From Streptomyces atroolivaceus (GTDB taxonomy: Bacteria > Actinomycetota > Actinomycetes > Streptomycetales > Streptomycetaceae), in NCBI RefSeq assembly GCF_000717025.1, contig NZ_JNXG01000004.1, positions 1-64,000 of the forward strand: a stretch of 64,000 bases of DNA. The letters run 5' to 3'. Below the pieces are notes generated by a model. It searched no databases, was not told where the DNA came from, and was given only the letters and a program-made list of their open reading frames with translations. Each line of letters begins with the position of its first letter. Position 1 is the first letter of the stretch. Below, piece after piece: positions 48,311-56,716 of the stretch. The position numbers were made by a program, and so were the translations under genes.

Positions 48311-50043
48311 CAGGCGGCCTCCGCTTCCGTCAGCTGGGAGAGCACGATCTCCCGGTAGGTTTCGTTGCCGTCCATCAGCTCGTGGTGGCTGCCCGCGCCG
48401 ACCACGCGGCCCTCGTCCAGCACCAGGATCCGGTCGGCGTCACGGATCGTGGACACCCGCTGGGCCACGATCACCACGGTCGCCCCCGCCGTCTCGCGTG
48501 ACAGCGCAGCGCGCAGCGCGGCGTCCGTCGCGTAGTCCAGGGCCGAGAACGAGTCGTCGAAGAGATAGATCTCCGGCCGCTGCACCAGTGTCCGCGCGAT
48601 CGCGAGCCGCTGCCGCTGGCCGCCGGAGACATTGGTGCCGCCCTGTGCGATGGGCGCGTCGAGGCCGTGCTCCAGCCCTTCCACGAAGTCCCGCGCCTGC
48701 GCCACCTCCAGCGCGTGCCACAGCTCCTCGTCGGTCGCGTCCGGATTGCCGTAGCGCAGATTGGTCGCGACCGTCCCCGAGAACAGGTACGGCTTCTGCG
48801 GGACCAGGCTCACGGTCTTCGCCAGCAGGACCGGATCGAGCGTCCGCACGTCCGTACCGTCGACGAGCACCTCGCCGTCCGTGGCGTCGAACAGCCGCGG
48901 TACGAGTCCGAGCAGCGTCGACTTGCCGCTGCCCGTCGACCCGATGATCGCGGTCGTCTCGCCGGGCCGCGCCACGAGATCGACCGAGCGCAGCACCGGC
49001 TCCTCGGCGCCGGGGTAGCGGAACTCCGCGCCCCGTACCTCGAGATGGCCGTGCTCGATCAGTTTCGTGACCGGAGCGGTGGGCGGCACCACGCTCGACT
49101 CGGTCTCCAGGACCTCCTGGATGCGCTCGGCGCAGACCTCCGCGCGCGGCACCATGATGAACATGAAGGTGGCCATCATCACCGACATGACGATCTGCAT
49201 CAGATACGCGAGGAACGCGGTCAGCGCCCCGATCTGCATCCCGCCGCTGTCGATGCGGTGCGCCCCGAACCAGACCACGGCGATGGACGACAGGTTCACC
49301 ACGGTCATCACCGTCGGGAACATGAGGGCCATCAGCCGTCCCGTCGACACCGCGACGTCCGTCAGCTCCGTGTTGGCACCGCGGAAGCGTTCCTCCTCGT
49401 AACCGTCCCGGATGAAGGCGCGGATGACGCGGTTGCCGGTGATCTGCTCACGCAGCACGCGGTTGACCGTGTCCAGCCGCTCCTGCATCGTGCGGAACAG
49501 CGGCCGCATCCTCCTCACGATGAGGCCCACCGAGATGCCGAGCACGGGCAGCACGGCCAGCAGCACCGCCGAGAGCGGGACGTCCTGGCCGAGCGCCATG
49601 ATGACGCCGCCGACGCACATGATGGGCGCCGAGACCATGAGCGTGAACGCCATGAGGACGAGCATCTGGACCTGCTGCACGTCGTTGGTCGTACGGGTGA
49701 TCAGCGAAGGAGCCCCGAACCGTCCCACCTCCCGCGCGGAGAACGACTGCACCCTGCCGAAGACCGACGCCCGTACGTCGCGCCCGAGCGAGGAGGCCGT
49801 CCGGGCGCCGTAGTAGACCGCCCCGATGTTGCAGACGATCTGGACGGTGCTGACGACGATCATCACGGCGCCGAATTCCAGGATGTAACCCGTGTCCCCC
49901 TGCACGACACCGTTGTCGATGATGTCGGCGTTGAGGCTGGGCAGGTAGAGGCTTGCGCACGTCTGCAGGAGCTGGAGCAGCACCAGCAGCACTATGGGAC
50001 GTCTGTACGGACCCAGGTAGGTCCGCAGGAGTTTTATGAGCAC
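48310..50043 (-). CDS. ABC exporter half-transporter, degenerate-site subunit
   Basis: Partner subunit of 577 residues. Six spans begin at residue about 17 (IVLLVLLQLLQTCASLYL). The ATPase domain has Walker A IGSTGSGKSTL and a normal signature NVSGGQRQRLAIARTL, but Walker B reads IYLFDDSFSALD with Asp in place of the catalytic Glu, and the H-loop reads VAQRVST with Gln in place of His. Such asymmetry defines heterodimeric exporters with one dead site. GTG 50043 was chosen because the transmembrane domain starts right after; the frame is open to 50094. Confidence 0.9.
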   Translation of the reverse strand: MLIKLLRTYLGPYRRPIVLLVLLQLLQTCASLYLPSLNADIIDNGVVQGDTGYILEFGAVMIVVSTVQIVCNIGAVYYGARTASSLGRDVRASVFGRVQSFSAREVGRFGAPSLITRTTNDVQQVQMLVLMAFTLMVSAPIMCVGGVIMALGQDVPLSAVLLAVLPVLGISVGLIVRRMRPLFRTMQERLDTVNRVLREQITGNRVIRAFIRDGYEEERFRGANTELTDVAVSTGRLMALMFPTVMTVVNLSSIAVVWFGAHRIDSGGMQIGALTAFLAYLMQIVMSVMMATFMFIMVPRAEVCAERIQEVLETESSVVPPTAPVTKLIEHGHLEVRGAEFRYPGAEEPVLRSVDLVARPGETTAIIGSTGSGKSTLLGLVPRLFDATDGEVLVDGTDVRTLDPVLLAKTVSLVPQKPYLFSGTVATNLRYGNPDATDEELWHALEVAQARDFVEGLEHGLDAPIAQGGTNVSGGQRQRLAIARTLVQRPEIYLFDDSFSALDYATDAALRAALSRETAGATVVIVAQRVSTIRDADRILVLDEGRVVGAGSHHELMDGNETYREIVLSQLTEAEAA

Positions 50044-50155
50044 ACGAGTCTCTCGGAGTCGGCGAAGGGCAGAGGCCGGTCCATACTCCGGCACCCCGGA
50101 CCACGACTGCCATCGCTTTTCCTCAAGCCCCGGTCAAATTCCGGGACCGCGCTCC

Positions 50156-51601
50156 TCAGACGGCTCCGCCGAACGCCCCGGGGTGGACCTGGTCCCGGGT
50201 CGCTCCGTACTGCTGGCGCACCGCCCGGCCCACCGGAAGCTCCTCACCCGGCTCCAGCACCTGCGCCGCCGCGCCCTGCCAGGCCGGGGGAGTACGCGGA
50301 TCGAGCTTCCCCTGCGAGACCCCGAGAGCCCACGCCGCCTGCCGGGCCGCACCCAGCGCCGCGTACTCGGCGGGCTGCGGCACGACGACCTGGGTGCCGA
50401 ACACCGCAGGCGCCAGAGCCTGTACGGCGGGCAGCTCGGCGGCCGCGCCGAGCAGGAACACCCGCCGAACCTCCACGCCACGGCCCCGCAGCACGTCCAG
50501 CGCGTCGGCCAGCGAGCACAGCATCCCCTCGAAGGCGGCCCGCGCCAGGTGCTCGGGCTTCATCGACTCGCGCCGCAGCCCGCTCAGGGTGCCCGCCGTG
50601 TGCGGCAGATGCGGGGTGCGCTCACCCTCCAGATACGGCAGCAGGACGAGCCCGGAGGCGCCCGGCGTCGACTTCAGCGCCAGCGCGGACAGTTCGTCCA
50701 GACCCTCCAGCCCCAGCATCTCGGCCGTACCGCGCAGTGCGCGTACCGCGTTGGACGTGTGCACCACCGGCAGATGCATCCCGGTCGCGTCGGCGAAGGA
50801 GGTGATCATCCCCGTCGGGTCGGCCAGCGCCTCGTGGTGCACGGCCATCACCGAGCCCGAGGCCCCCAGCGACACGACCGCGTCACCGACGGCGACACCC
50901 AGCCCGAAGGCCGCGGCCATCGTCTCGCCGGTGCCCGCCGAGATCAGCAGCCCCTCCGGCGTCGTGCCGGCGGCGTCGGCCGGGCCGAGGACCTCGGGCA
51001 GCGCGGCCTGATGGCCGAGCGCCAGCTCCACGAGATCGGGCCGGTAGGACCCGGAGCCCGCCGACCAGTAACCGGTGCCGGACGCCGCACCGCGGTCCGT
51101 CGTCCGGCGGGCGGGCCGGCCGAGGAGCTGCCACACCAGCCAGTCGTGGGGCTGAAGAACCGCGGCGACCCGCTGCGCGTTCTCCGGCTCGCTCCGCACG
51201 AGCCACCGCAGCTTCGCCACGGGCTGAGCCGCCTGCGGCACGGCCCCGACGGCCTCGGCCCAGGGCTGCCGCCCTCCGAGCCCGTCGATCAGGTCCGCTG
51301 CGGCGGCCTGCGCCCGCCGGTCGTTGCCGAGCAGCGCCGGCCGTACGAGGTTGCCCTGATGGTCCAGCGGCACCAGGCCGTGCTGCTGCGCGGACACGCC
51401 GATGGCCTGCACGCCTTCGAGCAGCCCTCCGGAGGCCGCCTCACCGAGTGAGAGCAGCCACGCCTGCGGATCCACCTCGGAGGCCTTGGCCTCGATGGGA
51501 TGCGCGGCATATCCCTGCCGCAGCACCGCACCGGTGTCCGTGTCGCAGACGACGATGTGCGTGAAGGCGGATGAACTGTCCAAGCCGGCCACTATGCCCA
51601 T
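50156..51601 (-). CDS. FGGY-family carbohydrate kinase (xylulokinase-like)
   Basis: A 481-residue sugar kinase with N-terminal phosphate-binding GLDSSSAFTHIVVCD, IGVSAQQHGLVPLD (catalytic region), and C-terminal actin-like domain VVSLGASGSVMAVHHEAL and LPYLEGERTPHLPHTAGTLSGL, typical of xylulokinases. Substrate may be xylulose or another pentulose. ATG 51601 is preceded on the minus strand by CAGAAT ending seven bases before it, so a leaderless start is likely. No sugar transport genes adjoin. Confidence 0.88.
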   Translation of the reverse strand: MGIVAGLDSSSAFTHIVVCDTDTGAVLRQGYAAHPIEAKASEVDPQAWLLSLGEAASGGLLEGVQAIGVSAQQHGLVPLDHQGNLVRPALLGNDRRAQAAAADLIDGLGGRQPWAEAVGAVPQAAQPVAKLRWLVRSEPENAQRVAAVLQPHDWLVWQLLGRPARRTTDRGAASGTGYWSAGSGSYRPDLVELALGHQAALPEVLGPADAAGTTPEGLLISAGTGETMAAAFGLGVAVGDAVVSLGASGSVMAVHHEALADPTGMITSFADATGMHLPVVHTSNAVRALRGTAEMLGLEGLDELSALALKSTPGASGLVLLPYLEGERTPHLPHTAGTLSGLRRESMKPEHLARAAFEGMLCSLADALDVLRGRGVEVRRVFLLGAAAELPAVQALAPAVFGTQVVVPQPAEYAALGAARQAAWALGVSQGKLDPRTPPAWQGAAAQVLEPGEELPVGRAVRQQYGATRDQVHPGAFGGAV

Positions 51602-51608
51602 GGACAAG

Positions 51609-51614
51609 ATTCTG
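51609..51614 (-). promoter_or_regulatory. Leaderless promoter -10, CAGAAT
   Basis: Minus-strand CAGAAT ends seven bases before the sugar-kinase ATG at 51601. Confidence 0.4.
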
Positions 51615-51668
51615 CCGCACCCGCGACCGTTCCCGTACCGGGCGGTGTGCCCGGCACGGGAACCGGCC

Positions 51669-51971
51669 TCAGGTGTTCGTCGTACCCCAGTCGTCACTGC
51701 CGTTGTGGCCGCTGCGCTCCCGCAGCGAACGCACACGGTCGGAGACGGACACGGGGACCTTGTCCCCGACCTTCTCGCTCACCGAGTGGTAGGCCTTGCC
51801 GGCGAAGTCCCGGCCGCCGTGCGCGGCGGACTCCGCCGCGTTCCGCACAGCGGGATTCTCGGCCAGCTGCTGCGCCGCCCTCTTCAGCTGCTCGTAACGC
51901 TCGCGCCCCGCTCGCGTGCCGAGCACGTAACCCAGGGCCACTCCGGCGATGAACGTGAGCCGGTACCGCAT
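51669..51971 (-). CDS. YtxH-like small membrane-associated protein
   Basis: A 100-residue protein with an N-terminal hydrophobic segment MRYRLTFIAGVALGYVLGTRAGRERYEQLKRAAQQL, the GYxLGTRAGRERYEQ pattern of YtxH/DUF-type actinobacterial proteins, then a charged helical tail. Probably inner-membrane anchored; function unknown. GGAAGGGTGG precedes the ATG at 51971 well. Confidence 0.8.
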   Translation of the reverse strand: MRYRLTFIAGVALGYVLGTRAGRERYEQLKRAAQQLAENPAVRNAAESAAHGGRDFAGKAYHSVSEKVGDKVPVSVSDRVRSLRERSGHNGSDDWGTTNT

Positions 51972-52127
51972 GGCTGCCACCCTTCCTTCGCTCCGTGCGA
52001 CGTGTGCTGCCCGCCTACCCGCACACACCCGAGATCACCCCGGGAGATACCGATTGGCGGAGCACCCCCCTGCTTGCGCTAATGTATGTGTCGCAGCGAA
52101 CGCGCGCCGCTCGGCAGCAGCCAGGTA

Positions 52128-52133
52128 GGTACG
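52128..52133 (+). promoter_or_regulatory. Possible -10 of tRNA-Asn pair, TACGAT
   Basis: TACGAT lies 20 bases before the first tRNA-Asn; the -35 is not clear. Confidence 0.3.
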
Positions 52134-52152
52134 ATTCGAGGCACCGCAGCAA

Positions 52153-52225
52153 TCCCCTGTAGCTCAATTGGCAGAGCAGCCGGCTGTTAACCGGCAGGTT
52201 ACTGGTTCGAGTCCAGTCGGGGGAG
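52153..52225 (+). tRNA. tRNA-Asn (GTT), first copy
   Basis: A full 73-base cloverleaf: acceptor arms TCCCCTG/CGGGGGA with discriminator G, anticodon loop CTGTTAA (GTT) on stem GCCGG/CCGGC, and T-arm with GGTTCGAGTCC. CCA is not encoded. Confidence 0.95.
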
Positions 52226-52230
52226 CGCGA

Positions 52231-52303
52231 TCCCCTGTAGCTCAATTGGCAGAGCATTCGGCTGTTAACCGGAGGGTTACTGGTTCGAGTCCAGTCGGGG
52301 GAG
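52231..52303 (+). tRNA. tRNA-Asn (GTT), second copy
   Basis: Same size and acceptor/T arms as the first copy five bases upstream. The anticodon stem differs: TTCGG/CCGGA with one T-G pair. Both would read Asn codons. Confidence 0.95.
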
Positions 52304-52314
52304 CGATGCGGGAG

Positions 52315-52336
52315 AGGGCCCTTCGGGGTCCTTTTT
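52315..52336 (+). terminator. tRNA-Asn operon terminator
   Basis: AGGGCCC and GGGTCCT pair around a TTCG tetraloop and are followed by TTTT, a textbook intrinsic terminator. Confidence 0.9.
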
Positions 52337-52515
52337 CGTGTGCCCGGACCGGGGTCTCGCGTGACTCTTTCGGGGTGATTCCGCGCCGCCTGGAACCGGG
52401 CAGCATGCAGCGCTGTCTTCATGGTCACGCGAAGCCGACCATCCGCAGCAGGAGATCGTATGACCGGCTATGCTGCGGCAGACGGCGCGCACACTTGTAC
52501 GCGCCACGCCGAAAC

Positions 52516-52589
52516 GGGGCGGTAGCTCAGCCGGTTAGAGCAGCGGACTCATAATCCGTCGGCCGTGGGTTCGAGTCCCACCCGCCCCA
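52516..52589 (+). tRNA. tRNA with CAT anticodon (Ile2 or elongator Met)
   Basis: A 74-base cloverleaf with acceptor GGGGCGG/CCGCCCC, discriminator A, anticodon loop CTCATAA (CAT) on stem CGGA/TCCG and T-arm GTGGGTTCGAGTCCCAC. The anticodon arm and GGCCG variable loop look like lysidine-modified tRNA-Ile2, but elongator Met cannot be excluded by eye. CCA is not encoded. Confidence 0.9.
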
Positions 52590-52881
52590 CCGAGCGTCCC
52601 CGGGCAGAATCGTTCTGACCTGGGGATACGCATTTTCCGGGGGCTTTTCGCGTGGGGCGGCCGCCTCACGGGTTGTGGCGAACGCGGATTCTCGCGCATC
52701 GAGGTTGACCTCCAAACGGCTTTGAGCTGGAGGTTTGCGGCGATGCCTTCGTGGGGGCGTCGTGGAATGCTCCTCACGGCCGCCGATGTACGAAGATGCG
52801 GGAGCGCCCTTCGCTCCGACCGGCGCGGAAGTGCGCGCACGCGACTGGTGGTTGCGCGCCTCGTGCGGGTGCGACTCGTGG
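52590..52881 (+). other. Gene-free stretch after the tRNA
   Basis: No supported gene. An imperfect stem (around 52597-52625) follows the tRNA. CCTCCA at about 52710 pairs with TGGAGG at about 52729. No copy of the tRNA 3' end that would mark an attachment site was noticed here or later in the window. Confidence 0.35.
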
Positions 52882-52896
52882 CATACTTCGAGTATG
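52882..52896 (+). promoter_or_regulatory. Palindrome over -10 and start of antitoxin gene
   Basis: CATACTTCGAGTATG has perfect six-base arms around TCG. The left arm CATACT is -10-like and ends six bases before the antitoxin ATG, which is itself the last three bases of the right arm. An autoregulated leaderless promoter is the natural reading. Confidence 0.6.
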
Positions 52897-53157
52897 GCGA
52901 CTCGGAAGATCACGATCACGGTGCCGGACGAGCTGGTCGAATCGATCAAGGGGCGGGTCGATGCCCGGGGGGTGTCCGCCTACATCGCGGCAGCCGCGGC
53001 CCATCAGGACGCGATGGACCGGCTCCGGGAGCTGGGGGACCGCCTGGAGGACGAGTACGGCTCGGTCACGGCCGAGGAGGAGCGGGCAGCGCTGGAGCGC
53101 ATCGCGGCCATCGATGACTGGCATGACGAGAAGCGCTCGCCCGGCGCCGCGGCGTGA
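52894..53157 (+). CDS. Ribbon-helix-helix antitoxin (VapB-like)
   Basis: An 87-residue protein whose N-terminus ATRKITITVPDELVESIKGRVDARGVSAYIAAA is a ribbon-helix-helix DNA-binding unit (strand ITITVP, helix ELVESIKGR, helix VSAYIAAA). The C-terminal half is acidic and would bind and neutralize the toxin. It overlaps the PIN toxin start by four bases (GTGA), the usual antitoxin-first order. Probably a type II antitoxin that represses its own promoter at the palindrome covering its start. Confidence 0.85.
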   Translation: MATRKITITVPDELVESIKGRVDARGVSAYIAAAAAHQDAMDRLRELGDRLEDEYGSVTAEEERAALERIAAIDDWHDEKRSPGAAA

Positions 53158-53600
53158 GCCGTTCGAAGCGCGCCGGTGGCTCATCAGCACGTCGGCGCGT
53201 CTTCGTCCTCGACTCCCAGGCGCTGTCCAAGGCGGCCCGGGGCGACCGTCAGATGGCGGCCTTGATCAAGGCGGCGCCGCGGCTGGACATCGCTGTCGTC
53301 ACCAGCGCGCACACCACGCTGGAGGCGTGGAACCCTCAACAGGGTGCGCGCCAAGAGCTGTGGGACTGGGCGTTGTCCCGGATCGATGTGGAGCACACCG
53401 ACGACAAGGTGATCTCCCTGGCCCGCAGCATGATGAAGACTGCTGGGCTGCACGGGCATGAGTACGCCATTGATGCCGTCTTGGCTGCCGTAGCCGTCAA
53501 GACGGCGGAACGCGGTCTCGAGGTCACTGTCTTCACCTCGGATGTCGACGACATGGACCAGTTCCTGGCGGGCCATCCCATTCGGGTGGAAAGAGTCTGA
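53154..53600 (+). CDS. PIN-domain ribonuclease toxin (VapC-like)
   Basis: A 148-residue protein with PIN-domain acidic residues in order: VLDSQALSKAA (first Asp), TTLEAW (Glu), HEYAIDAVLAAVAV (Asp) and TSDVDDMDQF (Asp). VapC toxins cut tRNA or rRNA; the target here is unknown. Coupled to the ribbon-helix-helix antitoxin by overlap. First protein-coding module after the tRNA cluster, consistent with a mobile or island origin. Confidence 0.85.
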   Translation: MSRSKRAGGSSARRRVFVLDSQALSKAARGDRQMAALIKAAPRLDIAVVTSAHTTLEAWNPQQGARQELWDWALSRIDVEHTDDKVISLARSMMKTAGLHGHEYAIDAVLAAVAVKTAERGLEVTVFTSDVDDMDQFLAGHPIRVERV

Positions 53601-54444
53601 ACGCAGGAGTCGGCCCCTTCCGCCCCCGGGTGCAGCGGGCCGGCCAACTGCGCGTACGGGTTGTCGATGATTCTCGGCTCGGTCCGGACCTGTGCTGCCC
53701 GCCGGTCAGTCTTCTGCGCCCGGTATAAGGGACGGCGAGCTGAGACGTCGTAGGCCATCTCGCGGCGATGGCGTACAAAGTGCCGACTACGCGGCCGGGC
53801 ACGAGCACGTTCTCAGCCGTCAGCGGCCGACGCGTCATCGCAAAAGGCTTCGTGGGCGGTGCGGACGCGGACCAGCAGTGAGCATTTTCAGCGTGGCCAC
53901 TGATCGGGTGACAGTGGCAGGGCGAGGCCCGCAACGGGCTGGGCGCCCGTGCCGTTGAGCTGTCCGGGAGAGCGCTGGGGCTGTTCAGTACTACGGCAAT
54001 GTGCGGGACCAGCAGATGCCTGGCCGACCACTCGGTGGGTCTTTGGGGGCGGCGGCCCCCTGGCGGCTGGTGTCGCGCCCCACGGCGCCGGGGATCATGG
54101 GGGCAGCGGTTGACGCTAAGCCGTTGTGAGTTGCCGCCGCGCTCGACGACGAGCTGGTCCCAGAACACTCCTGGCCCTCGGGGTGGAGTGGCCAGGGGGC
54201 GCTCCGTCGGCGGGGCGCGACCGGTTCCGGCGCTCTGCCGGGAGCGTGGAGACGCGCCTTCGGGCGAGGGGCCAACAGACATTGGGGGAGATCGCGACCG
54301 CCTCCGACGAAGGGCGCTCAAGTGGTGAACGGGAGCGTCGTTTCCCACGTTGCGCTGATTGGGCGCGCGTGCGTCCCTGCGATGCCGCCGCGCGCTGTGG
54401 CCCTCGGCGGCACCACACCACACCATGGAAGGAACAACTCACCA
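53601..54444 (-). other. Long stretch without an intact gene, possible decayed coding
   Basis: No intact gene is supported. On the minus strand about 53590-53930, codon third positions remain G/C-rich through DNPYAQLAGPLHPG and, in a broken frame, LLVRVRTAHEAFCDDASA, suggesting an old gene now interrupted by stops. I could not name the family. GGAAGG near 54427 belongs to the next gene. Confidence 0.3.
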
Positions 54445-54786
54445 GTGAAGCGCTTCATCACACGCCTCGCGGTAGTCGCGGCGGCCGGAGCTATGGCCGT
54501 TGTGCTGCCTGCTTCGTCGGCGTCTGCCATCAACCGCACCGATTGCAATGGATTGGGTCTCCTGTCGCTTCACAACGCGGGCGGCTCCCTCTGCTTCGCC
54601 AACGCGGGCGTGCAGAGCGTGGCGATCTACGGCGTGGACCGGATCTGGACCGGAGACAACAAGGTCACGTTGGAGTACGTGCCGAGGCTGGGGGCGCCGG
54701 CGACCAGCGCGACCGTTGAGAAGTGGCATTTCGGTAACGTCCCTGGCGAGCCCATCCACAAGATCACGAAGATCAGGATCTGGTAG
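54445..54786 (+). CDS. Secreted beta/gamma-crystallin-like protein, copy 1
   Basis: A 113-residue exported protein: signal peptide RFITRLAVVAAAGAMAVVLP ending near SSASA, then a mature domain of about 85 residues with DCNGLGLLSLHNAGGSLCFANAGVQSVAIYGVDRIWTGDNKVTLEY. Two cysteines probably bridge. The pattern C-x(n)-L-x-C-F-A-N-A-G matches the small beta/gamma-crystallin-fold proteins of Streptomyces (killer-toxin-like/metal-binding group). A paralogue lies at 57195. GGAAGG precedes GTG 54445 by 12 bases. Function not established. Confidence 0.75.
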   Translation: MKRFITRLAVVAAAGAMAVVLPASSASAINRTDCNGLGLLSLHNAGGSLCFANAGVQSVAIYGVDRIWTGDNKVTLEYVPRLGAPATSATVEKWHFGNVPGEPIHKITKIRIW

Positions 54787-55174
54787 CACCCGTCGCCGCG
54801 AATGAGGTGACAGCGGCTCCTCGTCAGCGACGGCCGGCGCAGGCACCCGGTTCTGGAACCCACCGTGTCCCGGAGGCGAAGGCGCGGCCGGGTGCAGCTG
54901 CAGTTGTCCACACGGCTGTATGACGTCGCTGCGATGGGTTCATCGAGCTTTTCCAGCGTTGCCTCTCCAGGGTGAGGACCGCGGCGGCGTTGCCCGTCAT
55001 GCGGTTCGGCCTTCAGCGGCCGAGGCGTCGCCCGTCAGGACTTCAGGCGGGCGACGCCTCGTTCGGCAGGAGCGCGGCATGGGCGAGTGCCCGGTTCGGC
55101 GTCCGCCGATCGGTGACAGTTCGCCGTTGGGTGGCGGATGGCTGTGGTGACCCAGGAGGCGGCACCGATGCCCG
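54787..55174 (+). other. Stretch with no gene seen
   Basis: No supported gene or clear structure; the following esterase remnant has a stop in its own frame at 55148, so it does not begin here. Confidence 0.3.
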
Positions 55175-55408
55175 TTGCGCACCAAGGTCATCACCCACCG
55201 ACTGAACTCCATGCTGGCGCCGGCAGCCCTCACGAAGCAGGCCGAGTTTGTCGACACCTCGTCGGTGTTCCGGGGTCACGACATGTGCCGACCCTCCTCC
55301 GCGCAGTGGATCAACCCGCCGCTGCCGCAGACGTCCGGATCCGCACATCCCCCCGCAGTCGGCCACCTGATCACAGCCGTCGAGGTGTACGAGCGGCTCG
55401 AGAAGTAG
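55175..55408 (+). pseudogene. C-terminal remnant of SGNH/GDSL-type esterase
   Basis: The frame gives EFVDTSSVFRGHDMCRP, WINPP and then SAHPPAVGHLITAVEVYERLEK before the stop. This is the final part of secreted SGNH hydrolases, where the catalytic His sits in the H-P-x-x-x-G-H segment. The N-terminal blocks with the catalytic Ser are missing and an in-frame TGA lies at 55148. A truncated, non-functional gene is the best reading. Confidence 0.6.
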
Positions 55409-55559
55409 TCACCTTCCTCTCTCCGTGGGCCGGAGTAACACTCCGGCCCCTACGGAACGGCCGTAAGGGCGGCTCCGGCCCGCCCCGAGCGCTGTCCGCT
55501 GTCAGGACGGCGCGCCGCTGCGCAGCGCACGGCTGCAACAGCCAGACGGTGGCTCTCGC

Positions 55560-55900
55560 TCAGGACCAGGGCATTTCGCCATGGCGGGAGATGAAGCGCC
55601 CGGTTCCGGCGCCAGGCCCCTCGACGGCGAAAGCCACGATCACGTCCGTGCCCTCGGCGGCGGCCCGCTGGCCGCTGTGCTGACGTACTGAGGGCTCGAG
55701 CCCGGTCCGGGTACCGCGCCTCGAAGCGATCGCGGTGACCGACGCCACGGAAAGTCTGAAGCCTGCGATCGGTGCCGGTACGAACCGCCGACCGTGTTCG
55801 TAGACCGTCAGCCACGTGGTGATCCGAGAGGTGCCAGGGCTTGTGGTCCACAGCAGGTGACGGCAAGAAAGCGACAAGGTCTCGCCAAGGGTTTCCGGCG
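55560..55900 (-). other. Minus-strand coding-like stretch, unrecognised
   Basis: One minus-strand frame reads RITTWLTVYEHGRRFV, then TDVIVAFAVEGPGAGTGRF and ends ISRHGEMPWS before TGA at 55560. Codon third positions are largely G/C, as in real genes here, but the frame runs on into the antisense of the sigma factor and no family was recognised. It may be a gene tail or chance. Confidence 0.25.
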
Positions 55901-55973
55901 ACTGTGTCACCCGTTCGTCCGCGCATGCGGGTGAGCACGCCACGGAGCACTTGGACAGGATCGAGCACCACGC

Positions 55974-56555
55974 ATGAACGGGATCATGGAAACGGGGACC
56001 ACTGTCCCCGCTCCGACTTGGTCGCATGATCGGAACCTCGCGTCCGAGGCTGACTGCGACGCCTTCATCAGGGACATCTACGACCAGTACGGCCCTCTGC
56101 TCATCCGGTATGCCGCGCGCCTGCTGGACGGTGACTGGCACAAGGGGGAGGACATCTTCCAGGAGACCGCGGCCCGCGCCTGGAAACACGCCCGGTTCCT
56201 GGGCACCCGCCACGAAAGCCTCAGACCGTGGTTGTTCACCGTGGCCAGGAACCTCGTCATCGACCACCACCGGGCGCGCCAGATAAGGCCGTTGGAGCAC
56301 ATGCCCGTCGAGGAGCTGGATGTCTCCAGCGACAACACGGCACCCACGATCGACTCCCATGTGGTGTCGCAGGCCCTGGGGGAGCTGAACGAGCAGCAGC
56401 GAACCGTCATCCGCCTCATGTACTACCTGGAATGCAGCGTTGCCCAAGCGGCCGAGCATCTCGGCATACCGGCCGGCACCGTCAAGAGCCGAGCCTTTTA
56501 CGCCATGCGGGCGTTGCGCCGAGCGCTGGAGAAGCAGGGGATTCATGGGGTGTAA
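55974..56555 (+). CDS. ECF-type RNA polymerase sigma factor
   Basis: A 193-residue sigma-70 factor with regions 2 and 4 only. Region 2: FIRDIYDQYGPLLIRYAARLLDGDWHKGEDIFQETAARAWKH...SLRPWLFTVARNLVIDHHRAR; region 4: ALGELNEQQRTVIRLMYYLECSVAQAAEHLGIPAGTVKSRAFYAMRALRRAL. ATG 55974 and an in-frame ATG at 55983 are both possible. No anti-sigma gene follows; the two crystallin-like genes lie about 1.2 kb upstream and 0.6 kb downstream. Targets unknown. Confidence 0.88.
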   Translation: MNGIMETGTTVPAPTWSHDRNLASEADCDAFIRDIYDQYGPLLIRYAARLLDGDWHKGEDIFQETAARAWKHARFLGTRHESLRPWLFTVARNLVIDHHRARQIRPLEHMPVEELDVSSDNTAPTIDSHVVSQALGELNEQQRTVIRLMYYLECSVAQAAEHLGIPAGTVKSRAFYAMRALRRALEKQGIHGV

Positions 56556-56716
56556 CCATGGCGCGGTCAGTCCTGCGGCTGACCGCCCGGCGTGCCGCCG
56601 CACTGAGAGCCAGGCCAGACTCGGGCGGCGGCCGTGCTGGGCGAGCGGGCCGGCCCCGCGCGGCAATCTTCGCCCTGCACTCCTGGGTCTCGGCGAAGAG
56701 CGCTTCGCAGCCCCGA

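Noticed and set aside
52516..52589. attL/attR pair at the tRNA
   Set aside because: I looked for a second copy of the tRNA 3' end to the right and found none in the window, so no attachment site is called.
53533..54426. Minus-strand gene of about 297 codons as a transposase
   Set aside because: No DDE motif, no terminal inverted repeats and low-complexity Arg/Pro-rich translation.
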